Source of the DNA: Candidatus Nitrosocosmicus franklandus
GTDB lineage: Archaea; Thermoproteota; Nitrososphaeria; Nitrososphaerales; Nitrososphaeraceae
Length of the DNA stretch: 64,000 bases
Assembly (NCBI RefSeq): GCF_900696045.1
Contig: NZ_LR216287.1
Location: 2,709,854 to 2,773,853, forward strand
Direction of reading: 5' to 3'
Positions 46,913 through 56,732 of this stretch are shown one piece after another (the first letter of the stretch is position 1; each line of letters starts with the position of its first letter). Below the pieces are notes generated by a model, which saw only the letters and a list, made by a program, of their open reading frames with translations, ran no database searches and was not told the origin of the DNA. Made by a program: the position numbers and the translations under genes.

Positions 46913-48499
46913 TTAAAAGGATATTTTCGGAACATAGGCTCCGAAAACCTCCTTAAAGGCTGAACTAATTTCTCCAAGTGTCACTCTGTCTTTAACAGCA
47001 GAAATTATATATGGCATCAAATTGGTTTCCGGATTCTCCGCAGCTGAGGTTAACTTTGAAATCTGATGCTGAACCTTGATACCATCTCTATTTTTCTTAA
47101 ACTCCTTTAGCCGATTTATTTGTTTTGTTTCTAGCTGTGGATCAACAATTGCTAGTTTTGGTTCCAAATCTTTTTGATCTCTAAATTTATTGACCCCTAC
47201 CAATATTCTTTCATTGTTATCAACTTGCTTTTTTAATGTATATGCATTCTTCCTAATCTCTTCTTGGAAAAAGTTTCTTTCAATTGCGGCCAAAGCACCA
47301 CCCATCTTGTTAATGCGGTCGAGATACTCATTGACTCCTTCAATAATTTGTTCAGTCAAATATTCGACATAGTAAGAACCCGCTAATGGATCTACGGTCT
47401 TGGTTACACCAGTTTCGTATGCGATTATCTGTTGTGTCCTCAGTGCAATTTTTACAGATTCTTCAGTAGGAAGAGCTAATGCCTCATCTCGTGAATTTGT
47501 ATGTAATGATTGACATCCACCTAAAACTGCCGCTAAAGCCTCTGTGGTTACCCTTACTATATTATTGTCTACTTGTTGAGCTGTCAGTGATTCTCCACTT
47601 GTTTGAACATGGAACCTTAGGTGAGTCGATTTGGGATCTTTGGCACCATACTTCTCTTTGATAATCTTTGAATAAATAACCCTTGCAGCTCTAAATTTTG
47701 CAATCTCTTCAAAAAATTCCATAGTACAACAGAAAAAGAACGACAGTCTTGGTGCAAAACTATCTATGTCTAGTCCTCTGTTTAGGCACGTATCAATGTA
47801 TTCTATAGCATCGGCAAAAGTAAAAGCTAATTCCTGAATTGCATTTGATCCTGCTTCTCTTATATGATATCCCGAAATACTAATCGGATAAAACTGAGGA
47901 ACGTTAGTGGAACAATATTGAATCATATCACCTATTAAGCGAAGGGACGGTCTTGGCGGATAGATATAGGTATTTCTAGAGTGATATTCTTTTAGAATAT
48001 CATTTTGTGTAGTACCTCGAAGTTGAGATGGAGATACCCCCTGTGATTCTGCAACACTGATATAAAGTGAAAGCAACGTAGCTGCAGTTGAATTAATAGT
48101 CATAGATGTACTTACTTTGTCAAGTGGAATATCCTTAAAGCAAGTCATCATATCCTCTATTGAACTTATAGCTACTCCAGTCCGTCCTACCTCACCTTCT
48201 GATTGTGCATTGTCGGAATCCCTACCTGTTTGTGTCGGCAAATCAAAAGCTAATGACAATCCTGTTTGGCCGTGTTCAAGCAAAAATTTAAACCTCTTAT
48301 TAGTCTCTTCGGCACTTCCGAAGCCACTGTATTGTCTCATAGTCCAATGTCGTTCTCGGTACATGGTAGGATAAATTCCCCTCAAAAACGGATACTTTCC
48401 AGGCTCAGACTCAAATTCTTTCTTAATATCTTCTGATGTGTAGAATGTTTTAACTGGAATATTCGAATCTGTTTTGAACTGTTTCTGTTCTTTGCTCAT
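46913..48499 (-). CDS. mcmA1: Methylmalonyl-CoA mutase, large catalytic subunit (N-terminal part)
   Basis: 528 residues of the TIM-barrel half: YPFLRGIYPTMYRERHWTMRQYSGFGSAEETN, LSLAFDLPTQTGRDSD, ISGYHIREAGSNA. The B12-binding domain is missing, as in archaea that encode it as a separate protein. Interconverts methylmalonyl-CoA and succinyl-CoA, a step of the hydroxypropionate/hydroxybutyrate cycle. meaB lies upstream in the same operon, 6 bases away. Confidence 0.94.
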   Translation of the reverse strand: MSKEQKQFKTDSNIPVKTFYTSEDIKKEFESEPGKYPFLRGIYPTMYRERHWTMRQYSGFGSAEETNKRFKFLLEHGQTGLSLAFDLPTQTGRDSDNAQSEGEVGRTGVAISSIEDMMTCFKDIPLDKVSTSMTINSTAATLLSLYISVAESQGVSPSQLRGTTQNDILKEYHSRNTYIYPPRPSLRLIGDMIQYCSTNVPQFYPISISGYHIREAGSNAIQELAFTFADAIEYIDTCLNRGLDIDSFAPRLSFFFCCTMEFFEEIAKFRAARVIYSKIIKEKYGAKDPKSTHLRFHVQTSGESLTAQQVDNNIVRVTTEALAAVLGGCQSLHTNSRDEALALPTEESVKIALRTQQIIAYETGVTKTVDPLAGSYYVEYLTEQIIEGVNEYLDRINKMGGALAAIERNFFQEEIRKNAYTLKKQVDNNERILVGVNKFRDQKDLEPKLAIVDPQLETKQINRLKEFKKNRDGIKVQHQISKLTSAAENPETNLMPYIISAVKDRVTLGEISSAFKEVFGAYVPKISF

Positions 48500-48505
48500 A
48501 AGATC

Positions 48506-49444
48506 TCATTTGCTATGAAATACTAATAAAGATAATTCTTCTGCTGCCGTGTAAGGGTCCTTTAATTTTTCGGACATAGAATTCACCAACTTCGAAATCT
48601 GATTATTATTTGAATCAAGTATCTGTAATGATTTGTTTTTTATCTCTTCTATTACAATCGATTTAAGTTCCGTTTCCAAGTCTGAACGCTCTTTTTGTTT
48701 CTTCTTTGCTAGCCAGGTGTCAGTTCTTATCAATTCAACAAGCTTCTTTGAAAAATCCTCCAGTCCTTCGCCAGTATTCGCAGAAACTTTGAAAATTAAT
48801 GGTTTATGAGTAGCTTGTCCAACCAAATCTAAAAGGGTTAGATACAATGTATGTGAACCTATTAAATCTGCTTTATTTACTAGATAGATGTCCCCTATCT
48901 CTGTAAGTCCAGCCTTGATTGCCTGAACATTGTCTCCAGTATTGGGGTTAAAAATTACAATTGTAAGATTTACAACTTTAGATATTTCCACCTCCAACTG
49001 ACCAGCGCCAACGCTTTCTACCAAGATCAAATCATAACCTGCAGCATCAAGAACTCTAATCACGTTACGCAAGGATTTTGAAATTCCTCCCTGGGCTCCC
49101 CTTGAACCCAGACTTCTCATAAACACGTCGTCGTCATCCATCGTCGATGGCATCCTAACTCTATCGCCTAGTATGGCTCCACCAGTAATAGGACTTGTTG
49201 GATCGACAGCCAAAATAGCTATCCTCAACCCAAAATTTTTAAAAAATGGTATCAGTTTACCAATTAATGTGCTCTTGCCTGCTCCTGCAGGTCCAGTGAA
49301 CCCAATCGTCACGGCTTTTCCGGTTTTGGGATAAATTTTCTTTAATATTTCACGAGCTACCGGATCTTCATTATCGATTTTAGAAATTGTTTGTGCAATA
49401 ACACGTTTGTTATTGCTCAAAATTCCCTCTACGAGAATATCCAC
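48506..49444 (-). CDS. meaB: Methylmalonyl-CoA mutase-associated GTPase MeaB
   Basis: 312 residues of the ArgK/MeaB G3E GTPase family: P-loop GFTGPAGAGKSTLIG, LAVDPTSPITGGAILGDRVRM, and ILVESVGAGQLEVEI (the switch/metal site), NKADL. It protects the mutase and controls loading of adenosylcobalamin. First gene of the pair with the mutase. Confidence 0.93.
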   Translation of the reverse strand: MDILVEGILSNNKRVIAQTISKIDNEDPVAREILKKIYPKTGKAVTIGFTGPAGAGKSTLIGKLIPFFKNFGLRIAILAVDPTSPITGGAILGDRVRMPSTMDDDDVFMRSLGSRGAQGGISKSLRNVIRVLDAAGYDLILVESVGAGQLEVEISKVVNLTIVIFNPNTGDNVQAIKAGLTEIGDIYLVNKADLIGSHTLYLTLLDLVGQATHKPLIFKVSANTGEGLEDFSKKLVELIRTDTWLAKKKQKERSDLETELKSIVIEEIKNKSLQILDSNNNQISKLVNSMSEKLKDPYTAAEELSLLVFHSK

Positions 49445-49533
49445 ACGAGTATGAGAAAGTTAATGCCAATAAATTATTTTGCAATAATTACTTACAGACT
49501 CTTTGTATTCATCAAAAAAAACGACATGTTGGA

Positions 49534-50304
49534 CTAATTCAGGAATAAATCATCCTTTTCCTTTCTAATTAAAACATCAATGCTTGGTTTAGTTTCATCC
49601 TCCGATTGAATAAATTTGTACTTGTAACCTCTTACAATTGCGACTGGCACTTTGAGAGCCTTTTCCATTACCAATTCTGCCGCTGAGGCAATTTCGTCTG
49701 CTATTGCTATTTCTGTAACTCGGAGTTCTCTTCCATACTGATCAGTATTTCCTATGTAGCTCCTTAGAGGACTAATGCCAGAAATTCCAATTGCTACATT
49801 TGTTTGACCATTTCTGAAGGGTCTTCCAAATGTATCGCTAATGATTACAGACACATTTTTTTTAGTCAATTCAAACATCCTCTTTCTTATTTTTCTTGCA
49901 GAACTATCAGGGTCCTGTGGTAGTAACAATACATAGCGAGGATCCTTGGATACATTGCTTTGATCAATTCCAGCATTTGCACATACAAACCCATGCTTAG
50001 TTTGAGTGATAGCATGTTTCTTAGACAAGCGAATAATTTTTTTTGATTCATTAAGGATTAGTTGAATTAGGCGAGGATCTTTATCATGAACTCTAGCAAG
50101 TTCAAGGGCCTTTTTTGACGGAAAAATACTTGCAATATCAATCATCCTTCCCTCAGATTTTGAAATTATCTTTTGGGCTATTACCAGAATATCATACTCT
50201 TCGATTTCTAATTTAGATAATTTGATACTGCGGACAATAATTTCTGATAGATCCTGTCCTGATATAATATCCGCGTCGACTCCGATGGGTATTATCGATA
50301 ACAA
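49534..50304 (-). CDS. cofE: Coenzyme F420-0:L-glutamate ligase
   Basis: 256 residues from a TTG start. VIAQKIISKSEGRMI, KHGFVCANAGIDQSN, ISDTFGRPFRNGQTNVAIGISGI and LRSYIGNTDQYGRELRVTEIAIADE are the CofE signatures. It adds glutamates to F420-0 with GTP, completing coenzyme F420. An F420-type oxidoreductase lies at the end of the window. Confidence 0.92.
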   Translation of the reverse strand: MLSIIPIGVDADIISGQDLSEIIVRSIKLSKLEIEEYDILVIAQKIISKSEGRMIDIASIFPSKKALELARVHDKDPRLIQLILNESKKIIRLSKKHAITQTKHGFVCANAGIDQSNVSKDPRYVLLLPQDPDSSARKIRKRMFELTKKNVSVIISDTFGRPFRNGQTNVAIGISGISPLRSYIGNTDQYGRELRVTEIAIADEIASAAELVMEKALKVPVAIVRGYKYKFIQSEDETKPSIDVLIRKEKDDLFLN

Positions 50305-50332
50305 AAGAAATTTCCCTGATCTTTGAGCGCCT

Positions 50333-50980
50333 CTATGTCGGATTCACTTTTATTCCAAATTTTTCCTTTATTATTGGAATTAGTAAAGACAAATCTTTCT
50401 TGTCAATTACAACGTCTGCTTTATCCCGTATAATATCTACAGGGCAAAAACCTATAGTAAACGAAGAAAGGTTAAAGAGCTTCAAATCATTAGCACCGTC
50501 AACAACAACGATAACTTCATCCTTTGAAAAACCATTTTCTTCAACATACTTTTTGACAGATGCTGATTTATCTGATGTCACACGGATATCAACGTCATAT
50601 AGTTTCCCATTCCTGAATATAAGGTCGTTTGAAAATATCTTGTCGATCTGTAGCTCGGTATGCAATCTGTCTGTTATAATATCAAACCCCCCTGACACGG
50701 CCACCAGTTTCCAACCTAATCCCTTCAAGAATGCACATAATTCTCTAGCTCCTGGCATAATTTCCAGATTTTGAGCTATTTGATGAGCCTGGGCATATTC
50801 GATCCCTTTTAACGCATGAACCCTTTCTTTTAGTCCATCTTCCCAATTAATCTCTCCTCGAATGCCTTTATTTGTAATGTCCCATATCTCCTGTTCTTTC
50901 TCAGGTCCAAGGAGCCTTGCGAGCACTGGTAGATATTCTGCGTTCAATAATACGCCTTCTACGTCAAAAATAACAAGCAT
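50333..50980 (-). CDS. HAD-family phosphatase, phosphoserine phosphatase-like
   Basis: 215 residues. Motif I is IFDVEGVLL, with Glu instead of the second Asp of the usual DxD, as in ThrH-like members; motif II VAVSGG, motif III Lys and motif IV VVVDGANDLKLF are present. A phosphoserine phosphatase or related phosphomonoesterase is likely. It is adjacent to cofE on the same strand. Confidence 0.82.
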   Translation of the reverse strand: MLVIFDVEGVLLNAEYLPVLARLLGPEKEQEIWDITNKGIRGEINWEDGLKERVHALKGIEYAQAHQIAQNLEIMPGARELCAFLKGLGWKLVAVSGGFDIITDRLHTELQIDKIFSNDLIFRNGKLYDVDIRVTSDKSASVKKYVEENGFSKDEVIVVVDGANDLKLFNLSSFTIGFCPVDIIRDKADVVIDKKDLSLLIPIIKEKFGIKVNPT

Positions 50981-51226
50981 TACTTAAATCAATCTCCTTA
51001 TTCATACATAATATTAACATATTGCAGAAATATCTATCTAACTCAACATTAATTCTGATAAATAATCAATTGTGTTTTACACTAAAAGTCTAAAATAGTA
51101 TTCAAAGATATGATACATATTTATTATAATATCAGATATGCTAATTTTGGATAATTATTGAATAGACCATTGTTACGTTTTCTCATGGAAAAACATTTAA
51201 TTAAGTAGGAATGCCTTTATAAGGTT

Positions 51227-51484
51227 ATGTCGTCCAATTCTGATGCTACATCAAAGTCCAATATGAAAACAATTGATGTAAGGGGGCTATATTGTCCGGA
51301 GCCGGTTTTTAGAACAAAAATTGAAATGGAAAAAATGATGAAAGGCGATTTGTTAAAAGTTGTATCTGATGACCCTGATTCTGAAGAAGATATATCAAGA
51401 TGGGTCAATAGAAATGGTCATGAATTATTGTCCTTAAACAAGACAGATAAAGATTTGGAGTTTACAATTAAAAAGGCAAAATGA
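51227..51484 (+). CDS. tusA: TusA/SirA-like sulfurtransferase
   Basis: 85 residues. The CPEPV motif (LYCPEPVFRTKIEME) with the active Cys and the SDDPDSEEDISRWV segment identify TusA-family sulfur carriers. It transfers sulfane sulfur, for example to tRNA thiolation, molybdopterin or sulfur assimilation. It ends one base before the cysK ATG, so the two are surely co-translated. Confidence 0.9.
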   Translation: MSSNSDATSKSNMKTIDVRGLYCPEPVFRTKIEMEKMMKGDLLKVVSDDPDSEEDISRWVNRNGHELLSLNKTDKDLEFTIKKAK

Positions 51485-51485
51485 T

Positions 51486-52502
51486 ATGAGTACTTCAACT
51501 ATCACCCCGTATTCAAGTAATATAATAGAAAGGATTGGTAACACCCCATTAATAGAACTAAAGAAATTTTCAACTAATAAGACCAAAATTTACGCAAAGC
51601 TCGAATGGTATAATCCATTCGGATCTGTTAAGGACAGAGCTGCGTATTGGATGATTAAGAATGCTGAACGTCAGAATATTCTAAAGAAGGACAAAAGCAT
51701 AATAATAGAACCAACTTCTGGAAACACCGGAATTGCATTAACTGGTATTGCATCGCACTTAGGATACAAAGTTGAAATCGTCATACCCGAAAAAGTGAGT
51801 AGAGAAACAAAAGATATATTGAAAAAATTAGGAGCAACGCTCCATGAAACATCAGATGACTTGTGCCCTAGAGTTGGTGCAGGAACGGATCAAAGTATAG
51901 CTTTAGCCTATGCTATATCAAAGCCCAGACCAGATGTATACTACATGCCAAATCAGTACGAGAATGATTCGAATTTCTATGCCCACTACGAAAGTACCGG
52001 TCCTGAAATATGGAAGCAGACTGAAGGTAGGGTAACACACTTTTTTACAGGTTGTGGAACTGGAGGAACAATCACTGGTACGGGTAAATTTTTAAAAGAA
52101 AAAAACAGCGATGTAAAAGTAATAGCTGTTCAAGCCCAAAGGAATCACCTATTGCAAGGTTTGAGGAACTTTGAAGAATCAGCAAAACCTGAGCTATTTT
52201 TGAGAAGAGAAGATGTGGTTGATGAATGGTACACTGCTACAAATGAAAAATCCTTCACAATGGCTAAAGAGATAGCACTAAAAGAAAACATTTTAGTAGG
52301 TCCATCTTCAGGGTCGGTGCTTGCAGGAATGATGGATCTAGTAGAAAAAAACTCAGATCGGGAAAATGTCTTTGTGGGAATCTTTGCTGATGATGGCCGT
52401 AAATTTAAGAGTCTTTATAAAGAACAAGGGATCTTTACAGATGAAGAGTTTGATAAATATTTGAAAAGTAGTAGGTTCATGACCCAATTAGCATACAACT
52501 AA
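51486..52502 (+). CDS. cysK: Cysteine synthase family enzyme
   Basis: 338 residues. PLP Lys in YNPFGSVKDRAAYWM, substrate loop EPTSGNTGIAL, glycine-rich FTGCGTGGTITGTG and SSGSVLAG near the end. O-acetylserine or O-phosphoserine sulfhydrylase activity is likely; the archaeal donor is not visible from sequence. Fused in transcription with tusA, which may supply sulfur. Confidence 0.9.
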   Translation: MSTSTITPYSSNIIERIGNTPLIELKKFSTNKTKIYAKLEWYNPFGSVKDRAAYWMIKNAERQNILKKDKSIIIEPTSGNTGIALTGIASHLGYKVEIVIPEKVSRETKDILKKLGATLHETSDDLCPRVGAGTDQSIALAYAISKPRPDVYYMPNQYENDSNFYAHYESTGPEIWKQTEGRVTHFFTGCGTGGTITGTGKFLKEKNSDVKVIAVQAQRNHLLQGLRNFEESAKPELFLRREDVVDEWYTATNEKSFTMAKEIALKENILVGPSSGSVLAGMMDLVEKNSDRENVFVGIFADDGRKFKSLYKEQGIFTDEEFDKYLKSSRFMTQLAYN

Positions 52503-52544
52503 TACTTTTGCTTTTAATTGAAAATGCTGTCACTGCCGATACTG

Positions 52545-53552
52545 CTACTTTCCCTTGGTTTCTGATAACCACTTTTCTATATCCAGCGCTGCCATGCATC
52601 CGAATCCGGCGGCAGTAATAGCTTGTCTATATCTGTGGTCATGTACATCGCCGGCTGCAAAAACTCCCTCGATGTTTGTCTTTGTATTGTTGTTTATTAT
52701 AACATAACCTCGTTCATCCAAATTTATCTGACCTTTGAATAGCGCTGTATTGGGTTCATGCCCAATTGCAACAAAGAGACCACCTGCATTAAGGACTGTC
52801 TCTTCCCCCGTTTTGATATTTTTGATAGTAACTGAAGCAACCTTGTTTTGGCCTTCAATATTAACAACGGCAGAATTCCATATGAATTCAATTTTTGGAT
52901 TTTCAAATGCACGTTCTTGTAGGATCTTGCTCGCTCTCAATTTGTCCCGTCTATGAATGACCTTAACTGATTTTCCAAATTTTGTCAGAAAGGTTGCTTC
53001 TTCTAATGCGGTATCCCCTCCACCTACTACTAAAAGCTCTTGATCTCTAAAAAATGGACCATCACAAGTAGCACAGTATGAAACGCCTCTACCAGAAAAC
53101 ACACTCTCACCTTTTATGCCCAATTTTCTTGGAGACGCACCAGTAGAGATTAAAACGCTTTTGGCCAAATATTCAGAGGACCCAGTTTTTATCCGAAAAG
53201 GTCTTCTCTTAAAATCTACGCTTGTTACTTCATCTACTTCAATTTTGGTACCAAATCTTTCTGATTGCTGTTGCATATTCATCATCAATTCTGGGCCTGT
53301 TATACCATTTGGAAATCCAGGAAAATTTTCGACATCAGTAGTGGTCATCAATTGTCCACCTGGCAAGCTTCCCGAAATGATTATCGTTTTCAACTTTGCT
53401 CTAGAAGTATAAATTGACGCTGTATATCCAGCTGGACCTGATCCAATTATGGCTACATCAAAGTGGTTATCGATTACGTTCTTAGACGCAGTATCATCAG
53501 ATTTGGCTGCAACGTCCTCAGCTAGATTCATCATTATGAAACAATTTATCAT
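52545..53552 (-). CDS. trxB: Thioredoxin-disulfide reductase
   Basis: 335 residues. FAD site GSGPAGYTASIY, active-site CATCDGPFF disulfide, NADPH motif GGGDTALEEATFL, and a C-terminal GVFAAGDVHDHRYRQ. An N-terminal extension of about 25 residues precedes the FAD strand; starts at an internal ATG are possible. Convergent with cysK. Confidence 0.93.
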   Translation of the reverse strand: MINCFIMMNLAEDVAAKSDDTASKNVIDNHFDVAIIGSGPAGYTASIYTSRAKLKTIIISGSLPGGQLMTTTDVENFPGFPNGITGPELMMNMQQQSERFGTKIEVDEVTSVDFKRRPFRIKTGSSEYLAKSVLISTGASPRKLGIKGESVFSGRGVSYCATCDGPFFRDQELLVVGGGDTALEEATFLTKFGKSVKVIHRRDKLRASKILQERAFENPKIEFIWNSAVVNIEGQNKVASVTIKNIKTGEETVLNAGGLFVAIGHEPNTALFKGQINLDERGYVIINNNTKTNIEGVFAAGDVHDHRYRQAITAAGFGCMAALDIEKWLSETKGK

Positions 53553-53676
53553 ATTTTCATTTATTAATGTATTATCTTTAGTTTCGCAATTCCAAATTTA
53601 ATTAATGAATAATTGTTATATTCAGAATACAAATTTTATTATAATCTCTACTTATATTAATAAAAAGACAAATCTA

Positions 53677-54693
53677 ATGAGGATAATCGTTTGCGGTTTG
53701 GGTGTTGTAGGACAAAGCTTCCTAAAATTACTTTTGGCAAGTTCTACTTCTTTATACAAAGATTATGGAATTAAACCTAGAATAATTGCCTGTGTTGACA
53801 GTAAAGGTATTGCATATTCACCAACCGGTCTTGATTTAGAAAAAGTCCTAACAACCAAACAAAATTTTGGTAGTTTAAAAGGTTTTGATGGACCTAAGCT
53901 AGACTATGTAAATTATATAGAGGACCTAGATGCAGAAGTATTTTTGGAGCTTACACCTACTAACCTTCAAACAGCAGAGCCAGGCCTATCGAATATTATT
54001 TCTGCACTACGATCAAAAAAAAATGTTATAACAGTCAACAAGGGTCCCCTTGCCTTATCGTTTTCTTCACTAATAGAACTTGCAGACTACAATAATGTGA
54101 TGCTACGTTTCAGCGGAACAGTTGGTGGTGGTACCCCAGTTTTGGAATTTGCAAAACATTGTCTTAAGGGAGACAAGATTACGTCATTCACTGGAATTTT
54201 GAATGGAACGACAAATTATATACTTACTAGGATGGCAGACGGGTTGCCATTTCACGAAGCCCTAGATGATGCTAAACAGAAAGGATATGCAGAAGCAAAC
54301 CCTTCGCTTGATATCGACGGTGATGATGCGGCAGCCAAGTTGGTAATTATGGCAAATTGGATAATGGGCTACAAAGTAACGCTACGAGATGTAGACAAAG
54401 TCGGAATCTCTAACGTAAAACAAGAAGATATCAACAAGGCAGCCATTGAAAAAAAATCCATAAAATTGATTGCCAAGTGTGACAAAAATGAATTATTTGT
54501 AAAACCGATTCCTATTTCAAAAGACGATCCGATTTATGTAAACGGAACATTAAATGCGGTTACTTTCAGATCTGAACACTCAGGCGAACAAACCATAATT
54601 GGAAAGGGAGCTGGTGGTATGGAAACTGCAAGTTCTATTTTAAGGGATCTGATAGAGATAAGACAAAACATGACAACTTATGAATTGGTCTAG
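53677..54693 (+). CDS. hom: Homoserine dehydrogenase
   Basis: 338 residues from ATG 53677. GLGVVGQSFLKLLL is the NAD(P) site; GGGTPVLEF, GILNGTTNYILTRM, GYAEANPSLDIDGDDAAAKL and the catalytic Lys in KQKGYAE follow in family order. No ACT domain. It makes homoserine for threonine and methionine synthesis. The frame extends upstream to 53605 without support. Confidence 0.93.
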   Translation: MRIIVCGLGVVGQSFLKLLLASSTSLYKDYGIKPRIIACVDSKGIAYSPTGLDLEKVLTTKQNFGSLKGFDGPKLDYVNYIEDLDAEVFLELTPTNLQTAEPGLSNIISALRSKKNVITVNKGPLALSFSSLIELADYNNVMLRFSGTVGGGTPVLEFAKHCLKGDKITSFTGILNGTTNYILTRMADGLPFHEALDDAKQKGYAEANPSLDIDGDDAAAKLVIMANWIMGYKVTLRDVDKVGISNVKQEDINKAAIEKKSIKLIAKCDKNELFVKPIPISKDDPIYVNGTLNAVTFRSEHSGEQTIIGKGAGGMETASSILRDLIEIRQNMTTYELV

Positions 54694-54763
54694 CAATTCA
54701 GTATTAATCCCATTGAACCGGATAAAAAAGAATTTAAGAACAGTGGGACAATACAATTCCTAT

Positions 54764-55414
54764 ATGTATAGCGGTGAGCTGGAATTCCAGGCAAAGAGAA
54801 AAACGATAGCCATATTACAAGAACAAACAAACAAGATTCTAAATTTATCAAGAGAAATGGCATTGATGACTAATGCGATATTTGAAGGAAATAAGACAAA
54901 AATGGCAGAGTCTTTTGAACGTATGACATTAATCGAAAATGAAATTGTTATACTAAGGAAACAAATTACTAGAGAGGTCATAGCTATTGGAAGCCTTATG
55001 ACATATAGAGAGGATTTGTTGAGAACCGCATATTTTATCGATGAAATATCTGGATACATAGGAGGCATTTCGTTTAGATTATCAAATATTGACCCACAGG
55101 TTATTCGAGAAAGGTTTGAGGTTGATTTAAAAAGCATGGTTGACATCATTATTGACGTTATTTTCAAGATAAACGAAATGTCGAGGACTCTCACCATAAA
55201 ACCAGAGCACACAATAGAACTAGCAGGAGAGGTTCAAAAGATAGAATCAGAGGTGGACAAAAAATATAGAGAAATGACTATCAAAGCATTAGATTGTGTG
55301 TATAGTCCAAAGGATTTAATACTTTTTAAAGATACTATTGAAGGGATTGAAGGCATGGTTGACAAATGCCAACAAGCATCTAATTCCTTCACAATATTAG
55401 CATTAAGTATTTGA
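54764..55414 (+). CDS. PhoU/DUF47-like helical protein
   Basis: 217 residues from ATG 54764 (MYSGELEF). Entirely alpha-helical with heptad-like spacing and acidic helices (LIENEIVILRKQITREVI, ELAGEVQKIESEVDKKYREM) as in DUF47 proteins that cap phosphate transporters; the family's metal-binding pattern is only partial. Overlaps the endA start by the TGATG arrangement, so it is transcribed with endA. The function is uncertain. Confidence 0.62.
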   Translation: MYSGELEFQAKRKTIAILQEQTNKILNLSREMALMTNAIFEGNKTKMAESFERMTLIENEIVILRKQITREVIAIGSLMTYREDLLRTAYFIDEISGYIGGISFRLSNIDPQVIRERFEVDLKSMVDIIIDVIFKINEMSRTLTIKPEHTIELAGEVQKIESEVDKKYREMTIKALDCVYSPKDLILFKDTIEGIEGMVDKCQQASNSFTILALSI

Positions 55415-55965
55415 TGATGCAATTTACTGGCCAGCTAATTGAAAATAGAATCTTCATCCATGATTTAGATGAATCAAGAAGATTGTTTGCTGATGGGTAT
55501 TATGGAAAACCGCTTGGAATTTCAAAACCCAAAAATGCCGATTTCAACTCTCCACTTGTATTAGACCTCATTGAAGGCTATTATCTGATATTAAAGAACA
55601 AACTCTACGTTTTTAAATATAATGGGACCCCTGTATCTTCAGATGAAATCCTAAAAGAGTGCAAAAAGCAGTATGTAAATTTCAAAGTAAAATATAAAGT
55701 ATTTGAAAATCTCAGAGATAAAAGTTATGTTGTAACACCTGGTATCAAATTTGGGTGTGATTTTGCAGTCTACATTCATGGTCCTGGGATAGACCATGCC
55801 CCCTATCTGGTAAAAGTTCTACTAGATAATGAAAAGATCACAAGTATTGATATTGTACTTGCTGGTCGACTAGCAACTACAGTTAAAAAGCAATTTGTCT
55901 TGGCCATTGTCAATGAGAAAGAAGATACACTAAAATTTGTAGGATTTGATTGGTGGAGGGCGTGA
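55414..55965 (+). CDS. endA: tRNA-splicing endonuclease
   Basis: 183 residues from ATG 55414. C-terminal catalytic domain: PGIKFGCDFAVYIHGPGIDHAPYLVKVL carries the Tyr and His, and VKKQFVLA carries the Lys. Archaeal endonuclease cuts bulge-helix-bulge motifs in pre-tRNA. The unit is short, as expected for the homotetramer or heteromer-forming type. Confidence 0.9.
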   Translation: MMQFTGQLIENRIFIHDLDESRRLFADGYYGKPLGISKPKNADFNSPLVLDLIEGYYLILKNKLYVFKYNGTPVSSDEILKECKKQYVNFKVKYKVFENLRDKSYVVTPGIKFGCDFAVYIHGPGIDHAPYLVKVLLDNEKITSIDIVLAGRLATTVKKQFVLAIVNEKEDTLKFVGFDWWRA

Positions 55966-56002
55966 ATAGAAGTAGGAAAAAAATCTCCAATTATTCTAGG
56001 TA

Positions 56003-56686
56003 TCATTTTACCGACTTTTTTGGTAAATCAAATTTGACATAATTTTCTCCAGAAATAGTTAATCTTGTTGTGTACTTTTCAGATCCTGGTTCTAGCCATC
56101 CTTTATAACGGATAGAATTCTTAACAATGTCAATAACACTGGGCTTTTTCTCGTTTATCTCTTCATAGCAAGATAGAATTTCACCAAATTTGACCTCTGG
56201 TTGTTTATTGTATTTTGTTAGATAATAAACAAATAGAGTAGATTTTTCATAATGGTTAGAAGGATTCTTCTCCCTATAAAACTCTCTCAGTCCAGGTTTG
56301 TCAGCATTTGCCTTCAAGTCAACGGGGAGTGGTGGGATATTGACGGATACTTTGGGGATTGAATGTTTTGTAGTTTTACCAGAAATTGGAACTTCTGTGT
56401 GTATATCGAGTGTGGAGGTGGTTGGCATATTCTTAGTCCTAAGGATATGTATTTTATCACCCTCCGAAGGAAAGGTTTCCAATGACATGTTTGTACTTGG
56501 TGTAAATTGGTTGCTCGTATCTAATTTTGGAAGATTTTCCTTGTTATTAATGATAACTTCTTTAATAGCTATCTTAAATATTTCTTCAAATTTTTCTAAA
56601 TGCTTGTCTACAAACTCTTCATTTCCCTCTAATTCAAATAGACCTTCCTTCAAATTAATCCGGAATTTTGTGTCAGAGGTCAACAA
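56003..56686 (-). CDS. Protein of unknown function with C-terminal winged-helix-like part
   Basis: 227 residues. The N-terminus (FRINLKEGLFELEGNEEFVDKHLEKFEEIFK) resembles the short beta-hairpin plus helix found at the start of several archaeal proteins; the middle is disordered and Pro/Thr-rich; the C-terminus (STLFVYYLTKYNKQPEVKFGEILSCYEEI and VKNSIRYKGWLE) is helical and may form a winged helix. Not assigned to a family. Confidence 0.65.
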   Translation of the reverse strand: MLTSDTKFRINLKEGLFELEGNEEFVDKHLEKFEEIFKIAIKEVIINNKENLPKLDTSNQFTPSTNMSLETFPSEGDKIHILRTKNMPTTSTLDIHTEVPISGKTTKHSIPKVSVNIPPLPVDLKANADKPGLREFYREKNPSNHYEKSTLFVYYLTKYNKQPEVKFGEILSCYEEINEKKPSVIDIVKNSIRYKGWLEPGSEKYTTRLTISGENYVKFDLPKKSVK

Positions 56687-56732
56687 AATTTTTCAAATTG
56701 ATAATTATATAACTATTTGCATTAACTCATAG

